Notes: generated by a model from the letters alone, not told the origin. A stretch of 64,000 nucleotides of DNA from Leptospira stimsonii (GCF_003545885.1 NZ_QHCT01000002.1:186001-250000); one strand, 5' to 3'. Shown: positions 27,966 through 41,917, counted from the first letter of the stretch. A program made the numbers and translations.

Positions 27966-29267
27966 CTAATTCCCCGAATAAATTTCGACCAAGGTCTCGC
28001 GGATCGCTCTGAAAATCTTTTCCAAAGAAGAATCGGATATCACATACGGCGGAGTGAGATAAATCACATTTCCGAGCGGTCGAAGAAGAACCCCCTTCTC
28101 CAAAAATTTCTTCTTCAGAATTTTATTTCCAGGATACGTATAACCGCTCTCCTGGCCCACTTCCAATTCTAAAACTCCAACGGCTCCCATCACTCGGAGA
28201 TCTCGAATCCGTTTCGGAAATTCTTCCTGAATCTTCTTTAGGCCAACCTTGAGTTTTTTTTCCAAGCTGGCTACTTGTTCCAAACGACTTTCTTCAAACA
28301 TCAGCTTTGTGGAAACGAGGGCCGCCGCACATGCAATCGGATTTCCGGTCATCGTATGCCCGTGATAAAAAGCCTTTTCTGGTTCCGGGCTTTCGAAGGC
28401 GGAATGAATTTTTTTCGAGGCCAGGGTGACCGCAATCGGAGCCGCGCCTCCACTGAGTCCTTTTGCCATAGCGATTAGGTCCGGTTTTATCTTTGCCCTT
28501 TGGTATGCAAAAAAGGAGCCTGTTCGCCCAAAGCCGGTAAAGACTTCGTCGACCAGCAAAAGAGCTCCGTATTTTTCGGAAATTCTTTCCAGCCGTTGTA
28601 GGACTTCTTCTTTGTAAAAGATCATTCCTCCCGATCCGAGAATCAAAGGTTCGATTACGATCCCGGCGACTCGCTTCGGATTTTTTTCAAAGAACGTTTC
28701 GATTTCGTCCGCACATTCCGTTTTGCAAGAATCCGATTTTTTCCCAACCGGACAAAAGCTACAATTCGGACTCGGAAATTCCTGAGTTGGAAAACGAAGT
28801 CCGGAAAAAACCCGATTAAAAAGGGAATCTCCTCCCACGCTCATCGTTCCGATCGTATCTCCATGATACGACGCATTCCATTTTAGGAATATGTTTCGGT
28901 TTGATTCTCCACAATTTTGAAAATACTGATACGCGAGTTTGATCATAATCTCTACCGCGGTCGATCCGTTATCGGAATAAAGCACTCTGTGAAACAATCC
29001 TTCCGTTACGTGGAGCAGTTCTCTCGCGAGATCTTCTGCCGGGTCGTGCGTAAAACCGGCGAGTAAAACGTGATCCAATCGATCGAGTTGATCCTTCATC
29101 GCTTGAATGATCTTCGGATGATTGTGACCGTGGATGCTGACCCACCAAGAGGAAATCGCATCGATATAAGAATTTCCGTCATCGTCGTAGAGAAATTCTT
29201 TTTCTGCTCGAACGATCTTCAAAGGGCGGTCCGGTTCATATTGAAGAGTATAAGGATACCAGATCAT
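27966..29267 (-). CDS. bioA: Adenosylmethionine-8-amino-7-oxononanoate aminotransferase
   Basis: 433 residues, class III PLP aminotransferase. It transfers the amino group of S-adenosylmethionine to KAPA, giving DAPA. The BioA mark [14 protein letters not shown] (residues 39-52) is present, with [31 protein letters not shown] (PLP-ring Asp) and the Schiff-base Lys in [11 protein letters not shown] Cys pair in [14 protein letters not shown] is an unusual insert that I do not recall from E. coli BioA. Its ATG overlaps the bioD stop as ATGA. Confidence 0.96.
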   Translation of the reverse strand: MIWYPYTLQYEPDRPLKIVRAEKEFLYDDDGNSYIDAISSWWVSIHGHNHPKIIQAMKDQLDRLDHVLLAGFTHDPAEDLARELLHVTEGLFHRVLYSDNGSTAVEIMIKLAYQYFQNCGESNRNIFLKWNASYHGDTIGTMSVGGDSLFNRVFSGLRFPTQEFPSPNCSFCPVGKKSDSCKTECADEIETFFEKNPKRVAGIVIEPLILGSGGMIFYKEEVLQRLERISEKYGALLLVDEVFTGFGRTGSFFAYQRAKIKPDLIAMAKGLSGGAAPIAVTLASKKIHSAFESPEPEKAFYHGHTMTGNPIACAAALVSTKLMFEESRLEQVASLEKKLKVGLKKIQEEFPKRIRDLRVMGAVGVLELEVGQESGYTYPGNKILKKKFLEKGVLLRPLGNVIYLTPPYVISDSSLEKIFRAIRETLVEIYSGN

Positions 29268-29928
29268 TGAATCGCTTCCTTCAAGATAGAATCCGGATCA
29301 AATCGAAGGAGACAATCTTTTCGAAATTCTTCCCGACTCAGTCTTTCCTTCGTATGAAAATAAAAAAATCCCAACATAGGGACTCCGCTCCATTCGAGGA
29401 TGGTTCTTATATTGTCTTCCGTGGTTTTATCGGGGGTTCCGATAAAAAAAACTCCTTTGAAGGCGAGATTCCTTTTTTGAATCGCTTCCAGAGAGAGAAG
29501 GGTCTGGTTGATTGCACCTAAAGAAACCGGAGCGGCTAATATCAAAGGAATTTCGGATTGTCGAACGACATCGATCGTCAAGGTCTTTCGAGTCAATGGA
29601 ACCAAAAGTCCACCCGCTCCTTCCACGATGAGCTTCTCTTCCCGAATGCTAAAAAGATGTCGCGCCAATTCGTCGGTATCGATTTCGGTTCCTTCTAATT
29701 CTGCCGCGTAATGGGGAGAGCCCGCGAAGGCAAAAGAATAGTAATTTTTTAAGAATCTACTTTCATCCAAACCCGAAAGATCCATCACGGAGGCACGATC
29801 GCTTTCTTCTCCGGTCTGAATCGGTTTGAAATATTTGAGACCAAGCTCCTCCCCGTATTTAGCGAGAATCAAAGAACTCAGAAAACTTTTTCCGACATCC
29901 GTTCCTGTTGCTGAAATAAAAACAGACA

Positions 29929-29929
<1 letters not shown>
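29264..29929 (-). CDS. bioD: Dethiobiotin synthetase
   Basis: 221 residues from the ATG at 29929, which overlaps the bioF stop as TGATG; an earlier in-frame start would lie within bioF. It uses CO2 and ATP to close the ureido ring of DAPA. P-loop [15 protein letters not shown] (residues 5-19), catalytic Lys and Thr in [12 protein letters not shown], and [12 protein letters not shown] match BioD. The downstream end overlaps bioA as ATGA, so bioF, bioD and bioA are translationally coupled. Confidence 0.96.
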
Positions 29930-31053
<1,124 letters not shown>

Positions 31054-31077
31054 ATTCTGAAAGCCTCTCGACTAAAG

Positions 31078-32058
<981 letters not shown>

Positions 32059-32085
32059 ATTTGGCCGACTCCTAAGTTTTTGATT

Positions 32086-33132
32086 TTAATTTTTAAGTTC
32101 TTGATCGATCACTTTGGTAAACGCTTCCAATGGTTGGGCGCCTTCCACCATAATTCCGTTGATAAAGAATGCGGGAGTTCCGCTGACACCGTATTTTTCA
32201 CCTTCCGCCATGTCCGCTTCCACTTCTTTTCTCACCGCGGCGTCGTTCACGCACTGGCTAAATGCTTTCATATCCAAGCCGGACGTTCTTGCCAGATCCA
32301 ATACGCGATCTTTTGGAAGATTTCCCGAATTCTGAAAAAGAACATTGAAAAATTCCCAATACTTTCCTTGGGGAGCCGAGCAGTTTGCGGCGATATGCGC
32401 AAACATTGCGTTTGGGTGAAAGGAAAGAGGATAATCTCTAAAAACCCAACGAATTTGGTCCTTATACTTCGCTCTGAGTTGAGAGTTCACGTCTTGACTC
32501 CGTTTGCAATAAGGGCATTCGAAATCGGAAAATTCGATCACGGTGACCTTTGCTTTTTCAGGACCTAAGGAAGGATTGTTTCCGGCGAGAATCGAATCAT
32601 CCCTCATCGGAGGAAGTTCTTTTACCTTTACGGAAATCTTATATTGATTGCGAAGTTCTCCAAAGATGGAGTTACGTGCCTCTTCTTTTTTTTGAGAAAG
32701 GAGATGATTCTGAATTTCCGCCTTTACCGCGTCAAAGGACTTTCCTTTGAGCGCCGGAGAATTCTTATATTGCTCGTAGATCTCGCGCATCTCGGCGAGA
32801 GTCGGTTCTGGAACGGTAGGTTCCATGAGATCCTTCTCCGAAACGTTACGCTCTTTTGCGGCTAAGGCAACAACCTTCTTACTCGCAAACTCGGAAAGCA
32901 CTCGATACAAACGATCGTTGGTCTCCGAATGAAATTTACGAGCAATCTTCGGATTTTCCTTTTCCACGTCCTTGATGGTGTATGTCCTTCCGTTGATCTC
33001 GGCAACGCCGTCCGGAGAGAAGTAGGAAACGACCAAAGGAGAAGTGACTGCGATATAAAGTAGAAAGAGTGCTGTGATCATTAGAAGCGGTCTCGATTCC
33101 TTTGCTTTGAGTTTGGCAATTATGTCTTGCAT
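32086..33132 (-). CDS. Membrane-anchored DsbA-like thiol oxidoreductase with SurA-like region
   Basis: 348 residues. Residues 15-38 form one membrane anchor (LLMITALFLLYIAVTSPLVV). Residues 42-160 resemble the helical N-domain of SurA-type chaperones/parvulins (ING..YTIKDVE.., then a long helix with many E/K residues). Residues 185-348 are a DsbA-type thioredoxin domain with active site FECPYCKRS (CPYC at 206-209), WVFRDYPLSFHP, and the cis-Pro loop GVSGTPAFFINGI. It probably oxidises or isomerises disulfides of periplasmic proteins, and the front region may hold clients. The leader upstream contains a hairpin and GGGGGA ribosome-binding site. The SurA similarity is by eye. Confidence 0.85.
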   Translation of the reverse strand: MQDIIAKLKAKESRPLLMITALFLLYIAVTSPLVVSYFSPDGVAEINGRTYTIKDVEKENPKIARKFHSETNDRLYRVLSEFASKKVVALAAKERNVSEKDLMEPTVPEPTLAEMREIYEQYKNSPALKGKSFDAVKAEIQNHLLSQKKEEARNSIFGELRNQYKISVKVKELPPMRDDSILAGNNPSLGPEKAKVTVIEFSDFECPYCKRSQDVNSQLRAKYKDQIRWVFRDYPLSFHPNAMFAHIAANCSAPQGKYWEFFNVLFQNSGNLPKDRVLDLARTSGLDMKAFSQCVNDAAVRKEVEADMAEGEKYGVSGTPAFFINGIMVEGAQPLEAFTKVIDQELKN

Positions 33133-33416
33133 GGAAATATTTCCCCCGATGGCCTCGTTGAACCGAGACTTGGTTTCCCTACTAGCCAGGTTAGAAACCT
33201 CGGGTTCGCTGGCAAACGATAAATTCGAGGAGTCTTTTTAGGCTTCCCAAAATCCAATCAAGGCCCACAGGATTCCGTAGTTGGGACCAAATTTAGAACG
33301 GAATGGAAATTTTTTGGAAAAAACCCTAAAGTGAATCCCCTATTACCGATATTGAACATAGAGACTGTCTCTTTTCCAAAGAAAGCGGACAGAGATCCAA
33401 AAGGAGGTACGGGTTT
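33133..33416. other. 284-base divergent intergenic region
   Basis: Lies between the DsbA-like gene (minus) and a small plus-strand gene, so promoters for both must be here. It holds a large imperfect inverted repeat (33160-33207) near the DsbA-like start and an AT-rich stretch around 33300-33330. No gene is supported on either strand. Confidence 0.5.
33160..33207 (-). promoter_or_regulatory. Structured leader upstream of the DsbA-like gene
   Basis: On the minus strand GAACC(C)GAG (33207-33199 region) can pair with CTCGGTTC (33167-33160) and the inner GTTTC with GAAAC, making a stem of about 13 pairs with small bulges. A competing stem, GCCAG with CTGGC (33213-33209 and 33189-33185), overlaps the same bases. 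The structure lies about 28-75 bases before the ATG at 33132, so it would be in the mRNA leader. Regulation is inference. Confidence 0.4.
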
Positions 33417-33728
33417 ATGAATGTAACTGGATTAACGCTCCCAACGTTTTCGTTTTCCTGGCCCCAGCCTGTAAAAGAAGCAACCCAAGGAAACAAAGAA
33501 ACGAACAACCAAGAAAAGGAATCAGTACCGGAAAACGTTCCACTTCAAAAAGCGGAAAAGAACGAAATCAAACCGGAAGAACTCGTTATGAAACCTTCAC
33601 CTGTTTCCTTTGAAGAAAGAATGAACCAAGTGATCAGCCCGGAGCAAATGAAAAATCTGCTTTCGATGATGGTTCGTTCGAGAATGAGCGACGATTCGTC
33701 CGTTCACAAAATCGATGTAAGACGATAG
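33417..33728 (+). CDS. Small hypothetical protein, 103 residues
   Basis: A very good ribosome-binding site (AAGGAGG, 33401-33407) precedes the ATG. The protein is hydrophilic: a Pro/aromatic N-terminus (TLPTFSFSWPQP), then a low-complexity Glu/Lys/Asn/Pro stretch (residues 20-55), and a conserved-looking C-terminal block FEERMNQVISPEQMKNLLSMM that may form an amphipathic helix. No signal peptide. I recognise no family; Leptospira-type small proteins of this kind often accompany a membrane protein. The next gene begins 7 bases later, so they are likely co-expressed. Confidence 0.6.
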   Translation: MNVTGLTLPTFSFSWPQPVKEATQGNKETNNQEKESVPENVPLQKAEKNEIKPEELVMKPSPVSFEERMNQVISPEQMKNLLSMMVRSRMSDDSSVHKIDVRR

Positions 33729-33735
33729 AGGAAAA

Positions 33736-34389
33736 TTGTTTTTCACTCTCGGACTCATCTACACCGTAGGTTTAGACATTCTTTTGATACTCATCGGTCT
33801 GGCCGCTTTTGCCGGCCTAGCCTTTCTATTCTTTCAAGAAATTATTTATCCTGCCTTAAAAAAACAAAGTTCCGGAGCGGGAACTCCTCCGGAGGAAGGA
33901 GATCGTTTTGTCCTAGTCGTCTCCGAAAGCCAGAGGAATGTTCGTTTCAGCGTAGGACAAAAATCGGGCGATATACACACCTATTGTAATGCGATCTCGG
34001 ACGACCACCTCGTATTCAATTTTAAGAAAGCGAAAGAATCGGAAGACTACGAGATCCAGATCATGCGAAATGCACCCGTTCTTTTCAAACCTCCCGCCAT
34101 GCCGACCTTCTCCAGAATGGAATCCACGGAAAAATTAGATAGTTACGAAGTGATCGGAAAAAAAGCGGATTTTAGAATTTCAGACAAGGTAAATAAGGAA
34201 AGGATGACTCAGTATTTCGAAATCAGCCTCTCCTCCGAATTCTTTATCAACAATTTCGGTAAGGAAAGAATGAGATTTATCTTTACGATATCGAGAATTC
34301 ATCCTGGCCTAAACAGAAGAACTCCGATCAAAAAAGGATTGTATGCCTTCGGAAAAGAAGAGAAGGAAGACAAAGAGGAAGAAGAATAA
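33736..34389 (+). CDS. Hypothetical membrane-anchored protein, 217 residues
   Basis: Starts at TTG 33736 behind AGAGGAAA. One N-terminal membrane helix (residues about 3-34, LGLIYTVGLDILLILIGLAAFAGLAFLFF) anchors a roughly 180-residue soluble domain with a beta-rich appearance: FVLVVSESQRNVRFSVGQKSG, then HLVFNFKKAKESEDYEIQIMR. The C-terminal tail is highly acidic (EEKEDKEEEE). The segment MTQYFEISLSSEFFINN and KERMRFIFTISRIHPG look like paired strands. No recognised family. It is paired with the preceding small gene and convergent with thrB with a single base between the stops. Confidence 0.6.
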   Translation: MFFTLGLIYTVGLDILLILIGLAAFAGLAFLFFQEIIYPALKKQSSGAGTPPEEGDRFVLVVSESQRNVRFSVGQKSGDIHTYCNAISDDHLVFNFKKAKESEDYEIQIMRNAPVLFKPPAMPTFSRMESTEKLDSYEVIGKKADFRISDKVNKERMTQYFEISLSSEFFINNFGKERMRFIFTISRIHPGLNRRTPIKKGLYAFGKEEKEDKEEEE

Positions 34390-34390
34390 A

Positions 34391-35356
34391 TTAAGAATTT
34401 TTAATATTCTTCTCAGATTCTATAATTCCGTCGTCTTCCACTTTTAAAGAAAGGATCTGGCAACCGAAATGAGTTTGGTCGCAGAACTCGGAAACCTTTT
34501 CCTTCAAAATCTGCTCCACTCTTCCCGCCTTTTTACGTTCGCAAAAAAGTAGAACGGATGGTCCGCTTCCGGAAAGCGAGTAGCCGATAAGATTCTTCTT
34601 AATTTTTTCCAAGAGAGGATTGAGCTCGAATTCGGAATGCATCCGATACGGTGTGTGAACCCGATCTTCCAGAGCTAATTTCAAGAGTTCCATATTTCCG
34701 GAATCCAAAAATTCCATCCAAGTAGCGACTCGACTCATATTAAAAATCACGTCTTCAGTGGAATAAGTGCTCGGAAGAGTTTTCCGCGAAAGATGGGTGG
34801 AAGTTTCCAAATCGGGAACGAGCAAAAAACAACGGACTCTCTTTGGAAATTTCTTTTTTACAAATTCGAGCCTGGCTCCGTTAAAATAAGCGAACACAAA
34901 CCCGCCTAAATAAGCGGGAATCGTATTGTCGGGGTGACCTTCGATCTGAGCGAGATGAAACAGAAATTCGTTTTCTTTCGGAATCGGAAGTTTCGGATAA
35001 AAGTGTTTGTGCGCGAAACGTCCAGCGCATACTCCAGCGACGGCGGCGCTCGCACTCGAACCCAAACCCCCTTTCATCGGAAGACGTAGATCCATCACAA
35101 GAGAATACGGAATCGGTTTTTCTCCCGGAAGAAATCTTTGGAAGTAAGAACGATACGATGAAATGACGAGATCTTCGTCTGGGCCGAAAGGCAAAACGTC
35201 CGCTCCCTTTACGGAAGTATTGAATTCTCCTTCCGGAAAAAAACGAAATTGAAATTGGTTGTAAATTCGAAAGGCAAGACCGAAAAGATCAAAGCCCGGC
35301 CCAAGATTGGCTGAGGTTCCGGGAACGGTGATGGAATACTGTCGGATCGATGTCAT
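34391..35356 (-). CDS. thrB: Homoserine kinase
   Basis: 321 residues from ATG 35356 (an in-frame extension to 35461 adds 35 residues with no ThrB similarity). It phosphorylates homoserine for threonine synthesis. GHMP kinase features: N-terminal VPGTSANLGPGFDLFGLA, the nucleotide-binding PMKGGLGSSASAAVAG (about residues 103-118), HPDNTIPAYLGGF with the catalytic Asp/His region, and the C-terminal GYSLSGSGPSVLLF. It is convergent with the 217-residue membrane protein (one-base gap) and divergent from the sodium symporter with a 323-base intergenic region. Confidence 0.93.
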   Translation of the reverse strand: MTSIRQYSITVPGTSANLGPGFDLFGLAFRIYNQFQFRFFPEGEFNTSVKGADVLPFGPDEDLVISSYRSYFQRFLPGEKPIPYSLVMDLRLPMKGGLGSSASAAVAGVCAGRFAHKHFYPKLPIPKENEFLFHLAQIEGHPDNTIPAYLGGFVFAYFNGARLEFVKKKFPKRVRCFLLVPDLETSTHLSRKTLPSTYSTEDVIFNMSRVATWMEFLDSGNMELLKLALEDRVHTPYRMHSEFELNPLLEKIKKNLIGYSLSGSGPSVLLFCERKKAGRVEQILKEKVSEFCDQTHFGCQILSLKVEDDGIIESEKNIKNS

Positions 35357-35490
35357 CTTTTCAAAACCATCTGATTCCGATTTTGAACCCGCTTTGGACG
35401 ATAGAAACCGACGCCAGGAAGGAACCGAATCGTAAAAATTACGACCACGATTTCTCTCCAAATCAAATCGTCATTTGCTTTTCCATTTTA

Positions 35491-35520
35491 GAAATTCGGA
35501 TTTTTGAAATTCGGATTTTC
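35491..35520. repeat. Two-copy 15-base tandem repeat
   Basis: GAAATTCGGATTTTT (35491-35505) is followed directly by GAAATTCGGATTTTC (35506-35520), differing at the last base only. It sits in the thrB/symporter intergenic region. It may be a simple slippage repeat or part of a binding site. Confidence 0.75.
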
Positions 35521-35553
35521 GGAAAGACAGGATTGTGCAAATTCTATGTCGAA

Positions 35554-35568
35554 CGGACTTGAAGTCCG
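35554..35568. promoter_or_regulatory. Palindrome, possible operator
   Basis: CGGACTT and AAGTCCG are perfect complements around a single central G. The site is about 112 bases before the symporter ATG and 198 bases before the thrB ATG. The half-site size fits a dimeric helix-turn-helix regulator, but no regulator is encoded nearby. Confidence 0.4.
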
Positions 35569-35679
35569 ATTTCAACCGTGTTTTTCGTAGAATCACTTTG
35601 TCCGAAGATGAAAACAACGAAAGGAAATCTCCCGGAAAAAGAGTTTTCCCGATAAAACGAGAGTGAATTCTGCCTGATT

Positions 35680-37155
35680 ATGCACTTCGGAATCGCGGAC
35701 TTACTTGTACTTCTATTATACGTCATTCTCGTTTTATTTTCCGGTTGGTTTACATCCAGGAAGAAGGACAAAGATTCTTCCTCTTACTTTCTCGCAGGTA
35801 GAGAACTCTCTTGGATTCCGCTTAGCTTTTCCATTGTCGCGACGGAAACTTCCACACTTACGTTTCTCAATATTCCCGGACTCAGTTATTCCGGAAATCT
35901 CACTTTTCTCGGATTGGGTTTGGGTTTTGTTCTCGGAAGAATCCTTGTCGCACAACTTTTCATTCCGATGTATTATCAATCCGGTTTTATTTCCGTTTAC
36001 GAATGGGTCGGAATCAAATACGGAAAAGTTTCCCAAAAGACGGTGACCTATCTTTTCAAACTCACAAGAATCTTAGGAGACGGAGTGAGAATGTATGCGT
36101 CCGCCATTCCGGTCGCAATCTTACTGGAAGTGTTTCTCAAACAATACGTTTCACTCGAAGTAGGAACTCTTCAGATCGAAATTCTCAGTCTGCTTCTGAT
36201 CTCCGGAATTACGATTCTTTATACCGTTCAAGGCGGTTTTCGTTCGGTCGTATGGGTCGACTCGATCCAGTTCGTAATCTATGTAGGCGGAGGAATTTTC
36301 GCTTTTTTTTATCTGGGTTATCTTTTATCGCAAAGAGGATTCGATTTTTTGAATGTGTTTCAGTCTGCTTCCGTAGCGGGAAAACTAAAAATTTTAGAAT
36401 GGAATGATTTTTCTTCGGCGTATTTTTTTCCCACCGCGATTTTAGGCGGAATTCTTCTTACCTTAGGAACTCACGGGGTCGACCAGATGTTCGTACAAAG
36501 AGTTCTGGCATGCCGATCCGAATCGGATGCAAAGAAGGCGATGGTTTCCTCCGGAATTTTTGTATTCTTTCAATTCGTATTGTTTTTGAGCATCGGAGTG
36601 TTGTTATTTTTTTATTACGCGGGAGAGAATCTTCCCAAGGATAAGGTTTTTTCCAAATTCATTTTGGAAGAAGTCCCTTCCCCGATCACGGGTTTTTTAC
36701 TCGCGGCCATCCTCGCTTCCGCGATGTCCACTCTTTCGAGTTCCATCAACTCCTTATCGCTCACGACGAAAGTGGATTTGGGAATTTCAAAATTCGGATC
36801 CGCAACCTTGAGTTTTTTTTGGGGATTGATCCTATTACTCAGCGCCCTTCTTCCACTTTTCCTCACCGCGGGAAAAACAGGTTTGGTGGAATTGGGACTT
36901 TCCATCGCGTCTTACACGGTGGGCCCGATCATCGCGATCTTTTTAACGGGAAGAATTTCAAGTTTTTCTTATATGCAAGAATTGAAAGATAGATCCGCGG
37001 CGCTTTCGATCGCTTTGACTCCGATTCTTACCCTGCTCTTCGGTAAATGGACCGGCTTTGGTTTTACTTATTTGGTTCCTTTCGGAATCGGAACCTGTCT
37101 TCTGATCGGCTTCATTTTATTAAAAATTCAGAATCGTTTTTCTCTTCAAAAATAG
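35680..37155 (+). CDS. Sodium:solute symporter family protein
   Basis: 491 residues with about 13 predicted membrane helices and the SSS-family start FTSRKKDKDSSSYFLAGRELSWIPLSFSIVATETSTLTF. The central LSSSINSLSL and TSTLTFLNIPG segments match the Na+-binding core of SSS carriers (PutP/SGLT type). Substrate cannot be told; many bacterial members move proline, pantothenate or sugars. The last 44 bases overlap, antisense, the 3' end of the alpha/beta hydrolase gene. Divergent from thrB. Confidence 0.88.
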   Translation: MHFGIADLLVLLLYVILVLFSGWFTSRKKDKDSSSYFLAGRELSWIPLSFSIVATETSTLTFLNIPGLSYSGNLTFLGLGLGFVLGRILVAQLFIPMYYQSGFISVYEWVGIKYGKVSQKTVTYLFKLTRILGDGVRMYASAIPVAILLEVFLKQYVSLEVGTLQIEILSLLLISGITILYTVQGGFRSVVWVDSIQFVIYVGGGIFAFFYLGYLLSQRGFDFLNVFQSASVAGKLKILEWNDFSSAYFFPTAILGGILLTLGTHGVDQMFVQRVLACRSESDAKKAMVSSGIFVFFQFVLFLSIGVLLFFYYAGENLPKDKVFSKFILEEVPSPITGFLLAAILASAMSTLSSSINSLSLTTKVDLGISKFGSATLSFFWGLILLLSALLPLFLTAGKTGLVELGLSIASYTVGPIIAIFLTGRISSFSYMQELKDRSAALSIALTPILTLLFGKWTGFGFTYLVPFGIGTCLLIGFILLKIQNRFSLQK

Positions 37156-37942
37156 ATTCAAGAATTCTTTTGTATTCGGACGCTTTTGTAAAGTGGATAT
37201 AATGATCTCCACCCGGGATTCTATAGAATTCCGAGTTTGGAAAAAATTTACGAGCTACGACGATATCTTCCTCTAAAAAATATTCCGAAGCTCCGCCGAT
37301 CAGAAAGTGAGTTTTTTTCGAATACGGACTCTCCGTATATTTTTGAAAAAAATCCTGAAGTAATCGAGGAGATCTTTCGATTCCTTCCACGTTCAACTTC
37401 CATCGATAACCGCCGGATTCCATTCTTTCCAAATTCATTTCCAAAAAGTTTCGAATGAACGCATTCGGGAGAATCTGAGAAAGAACCGCGTCGATTTCCT
37501 GTCTCGTTTTGAATTTCGAAACGTCGGTTCGAAGACAGGCGAATTCAAGTTCGTAACGCAAAGGGTAATCTTTCGGAACGATATCTTGGATCAAAAGAAG
37601 AGACGGGATTTCCGGATTTCGAAGAGCGAATCCCATGCTCACAAGTCCGCCCATCGAATGTCCGAGTAACACGGGTTTGACGATTTGATTTTTGCGAGTC
37701 CAGGCTTCCAGGTCCTCGACCATAGATGCGAGGGAATGTTCGGAAGAATGCGGTGAATCTCCGTGATTTCGAAGATCGAGCAAGTAGACGTCCGCATACC
37801 GAGCCAAAAAGTCCCCCACGGTCTGCCAGTTTTTTGAGGAACCGAAAAGTCCGTGAAGAACTAAGATAGGGCCACAAATCGGTGCGGAAAATTTTTGATT
37901 TTGGAATGGGATTTTGCGAGAATAAAGATCTACTGCAGACAT
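37112..37942 (-). CDS. Alpha/beta hydrolase
   Basis: 276 residues. Alpha/beta-hydrolase fold with oxyanion loop LHGLFGSSKNWQ (residues 29-40), LLDLRNHGDSPHS, nucleophile elbow GHSMGG (about 94-99), and the catalytic His in IPGGDHYIHFTK. The closest resemblance is to YbfF-type esterases of bacteria and mitochondrial ABHD11. Substrate unknown. Its start overlaps the preceding SH3-like gene by 13 bases and its 3' end overlaps the symporter gene by 44 bases on the opposite strand. Confidence 0.88.
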   Translation of the reverse strand: MSAVDLYSRKIPFQNQKFSAPICGPILVLHGLFGSSKNWQTVGDFLARYADVYLLDLRNHGDSPHSSEHSLASMVEDLEAWTRKNQIVKPVLLGHSMGGLVSMGFALRNPEIPSLLLIQDIVPKDYPLRYELEFACLRTDVSKFKTRQEIDAVLSQILPNAFIRNFLEMNLERMESGGYRWKLNVEGIERSPRLLQDFFQKYTESPYSKKTHFLIGGASEYFLEEDIVVARKFFPNSEFYRIPGGDHYIHFTKASEYKRILESIFEEKNDSEFLIK

Positions 37943-38868
37943 TCTTTCTGGATCACTTTTAAAAATTGGTGATATTTTTTTCCGTAACGATACGGTAAGT
38001 TTTGAAGATCTTTTCGGAAAGATTCGAAAATCTCCTTTTTAGATGGATCCTTTCCACAGGCTATCGTTTCGGGATCTTTCGTAAGATTTTCCAATCGTTT
38101 GGAAATCTGCGCGGCAAAGACGGTCGCATAATTGCCGTTTGGCTGAAGTTGGAGGTAGCGGATCTTTCGTTTTCTCTCATCGTTCAAAAAACAGAACACA
38201 TCTTTTTTACATTGGGTTTCTTCCGTATATTTTACGCCTAAAAAAGCCGCAAAATCTCCGGGCCCTTTGTCCTTAAATTCCTCTCCGATTTTCCAAAATA
38301 CTTCCGGATTGACTTTGGAAGGTTTGCCTCTTTCTCCCGGGATGATCTCACCCGGATTTTTGGAAAGATAGTCTCCAAGTTTGGATTCCTTCCGTTTGTT
38401 ATCGCCTTCTTGCAAAATTTCTAATATTCTTTGAAGAACGACCGCTCTTCTGATTTTTAGATAGAGATATTCGTCTCCGTGATAGATTCCGTTTTCTTCG
38501 AGAGAACTTAAATATTGATAAACGGATTCCAACTCCGGAAGACCCGTATTTGTGGAATACAACATTCGATCGATGGAGCGAACGACGATTCTATAACCGC
38601 CCTTTTCCTGCATATTGAAAAGCGACTGCGTGGAAGCCCAGCCGCTGAGTCCCGCTCCGTCGGAGACAAAGCGAAAATTCTTCTCGCTTTGTTTTTCCTT
38701 TTCGTTTTTGCTCTGGACGATTTCACCGAATCCGAGTCTTCTGAGGATTTCTGATTGTTTGTCCGGAAATAAATAGAGAGGAGCGTTCGGCTTCAAAACC
38801 AGCCAATCTCCTCCCCACAAATACGGAGTTACGGTAAAAAAAGCGAGGATCAGTACGATCCGTCTCAT
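37930..38868 (-). CDS. Exported SH3-like domain protein, function unknown
   Basis: 312 residues. Signal peptide MRRIVLILAFFTVTPYLWGG, then a bacterial SH3-like domain at about residues 22-85 (DWLVLKPNAPLYLFPDKQSEILRRL, then FVSDGAGLSGWAS), as in proteins that bind peptidoglycan or peptide stems. The remainder is charged and mostly helical with four cysteines (CKKDVFC, ACG and KECLQ). No enzyme motif. It overlaps the hydrolase gene by 13 bases and follows the aminotransferase by 3 bases, so these three are likely one transcript. Confidence 0.7.
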   Translation of the reverse strand: MRRIVLILAFFTVTPYLWGGDWLVLKPNAPLYLFPDKQSEILRRLGFGEIVQSKNEKEKQSEKNFRFVSDGAGLSGWASTQSLFNMQEKGGYRIVVRSIDRMLYSTNTGLPELESVYQYLSSLEENGIYHGDEYLYLKIRRAVVLQRILEILQEGDNKRKESKLGDYLSKNPGEIIPGERGKPSKVNPEVFWKIGEEFKDKGPGDFAAFLGVKYTEETQCKKDVFCFLNDERKRKIRYLQLQPNGNYATVFAAQISKRLENLTKDPETIACGKDPSKKEIFESFRKDLQNLPYRYGKKYHQFLKVIQKECLQ

Positions 38869-38871
38869 CGT

Positions 38872-40089
<1,218 letters not shown>

Positions 40090-40154
40090 GCTGTTCCTCT
40101 TTTTGTGTTTCTTAATTTTATAACAATTCGATCGATCGGTTTTGTCGAAAAGAA

Positions 40155-41864
<1,710 letters not shown>

Positions 41865-41871
41865 TTGTGTC

Positions 41872-41917
<46 letters not shown>

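Larger units (their letters stand above)
35357..35679. other. 323-base divergent intergenic region with repeats
   Basis: Between thrB (minus) and the symporter gene (plus). It contains a 15-base tandem direct repeat (35491-35520), a 15-base near-perfect palindrome CGGACTTGAAGTCCG (35554-35568) and an interrupted repeat GGAAAA-AGAG-TTTTCC (35634-35649) close to the symporter start. I see no convincing gene. The palindromes lie where operators for the symporter promoter would be expected. Confidence 0.5.

Noticed and set aside
33178..33215. Stretch with GGTTCG that looks like a tRNA T-arm
   Set aside because: No matching 5-bp stem, acceptor or anticodon arm could be built; the bases are better explained by the hairpins.
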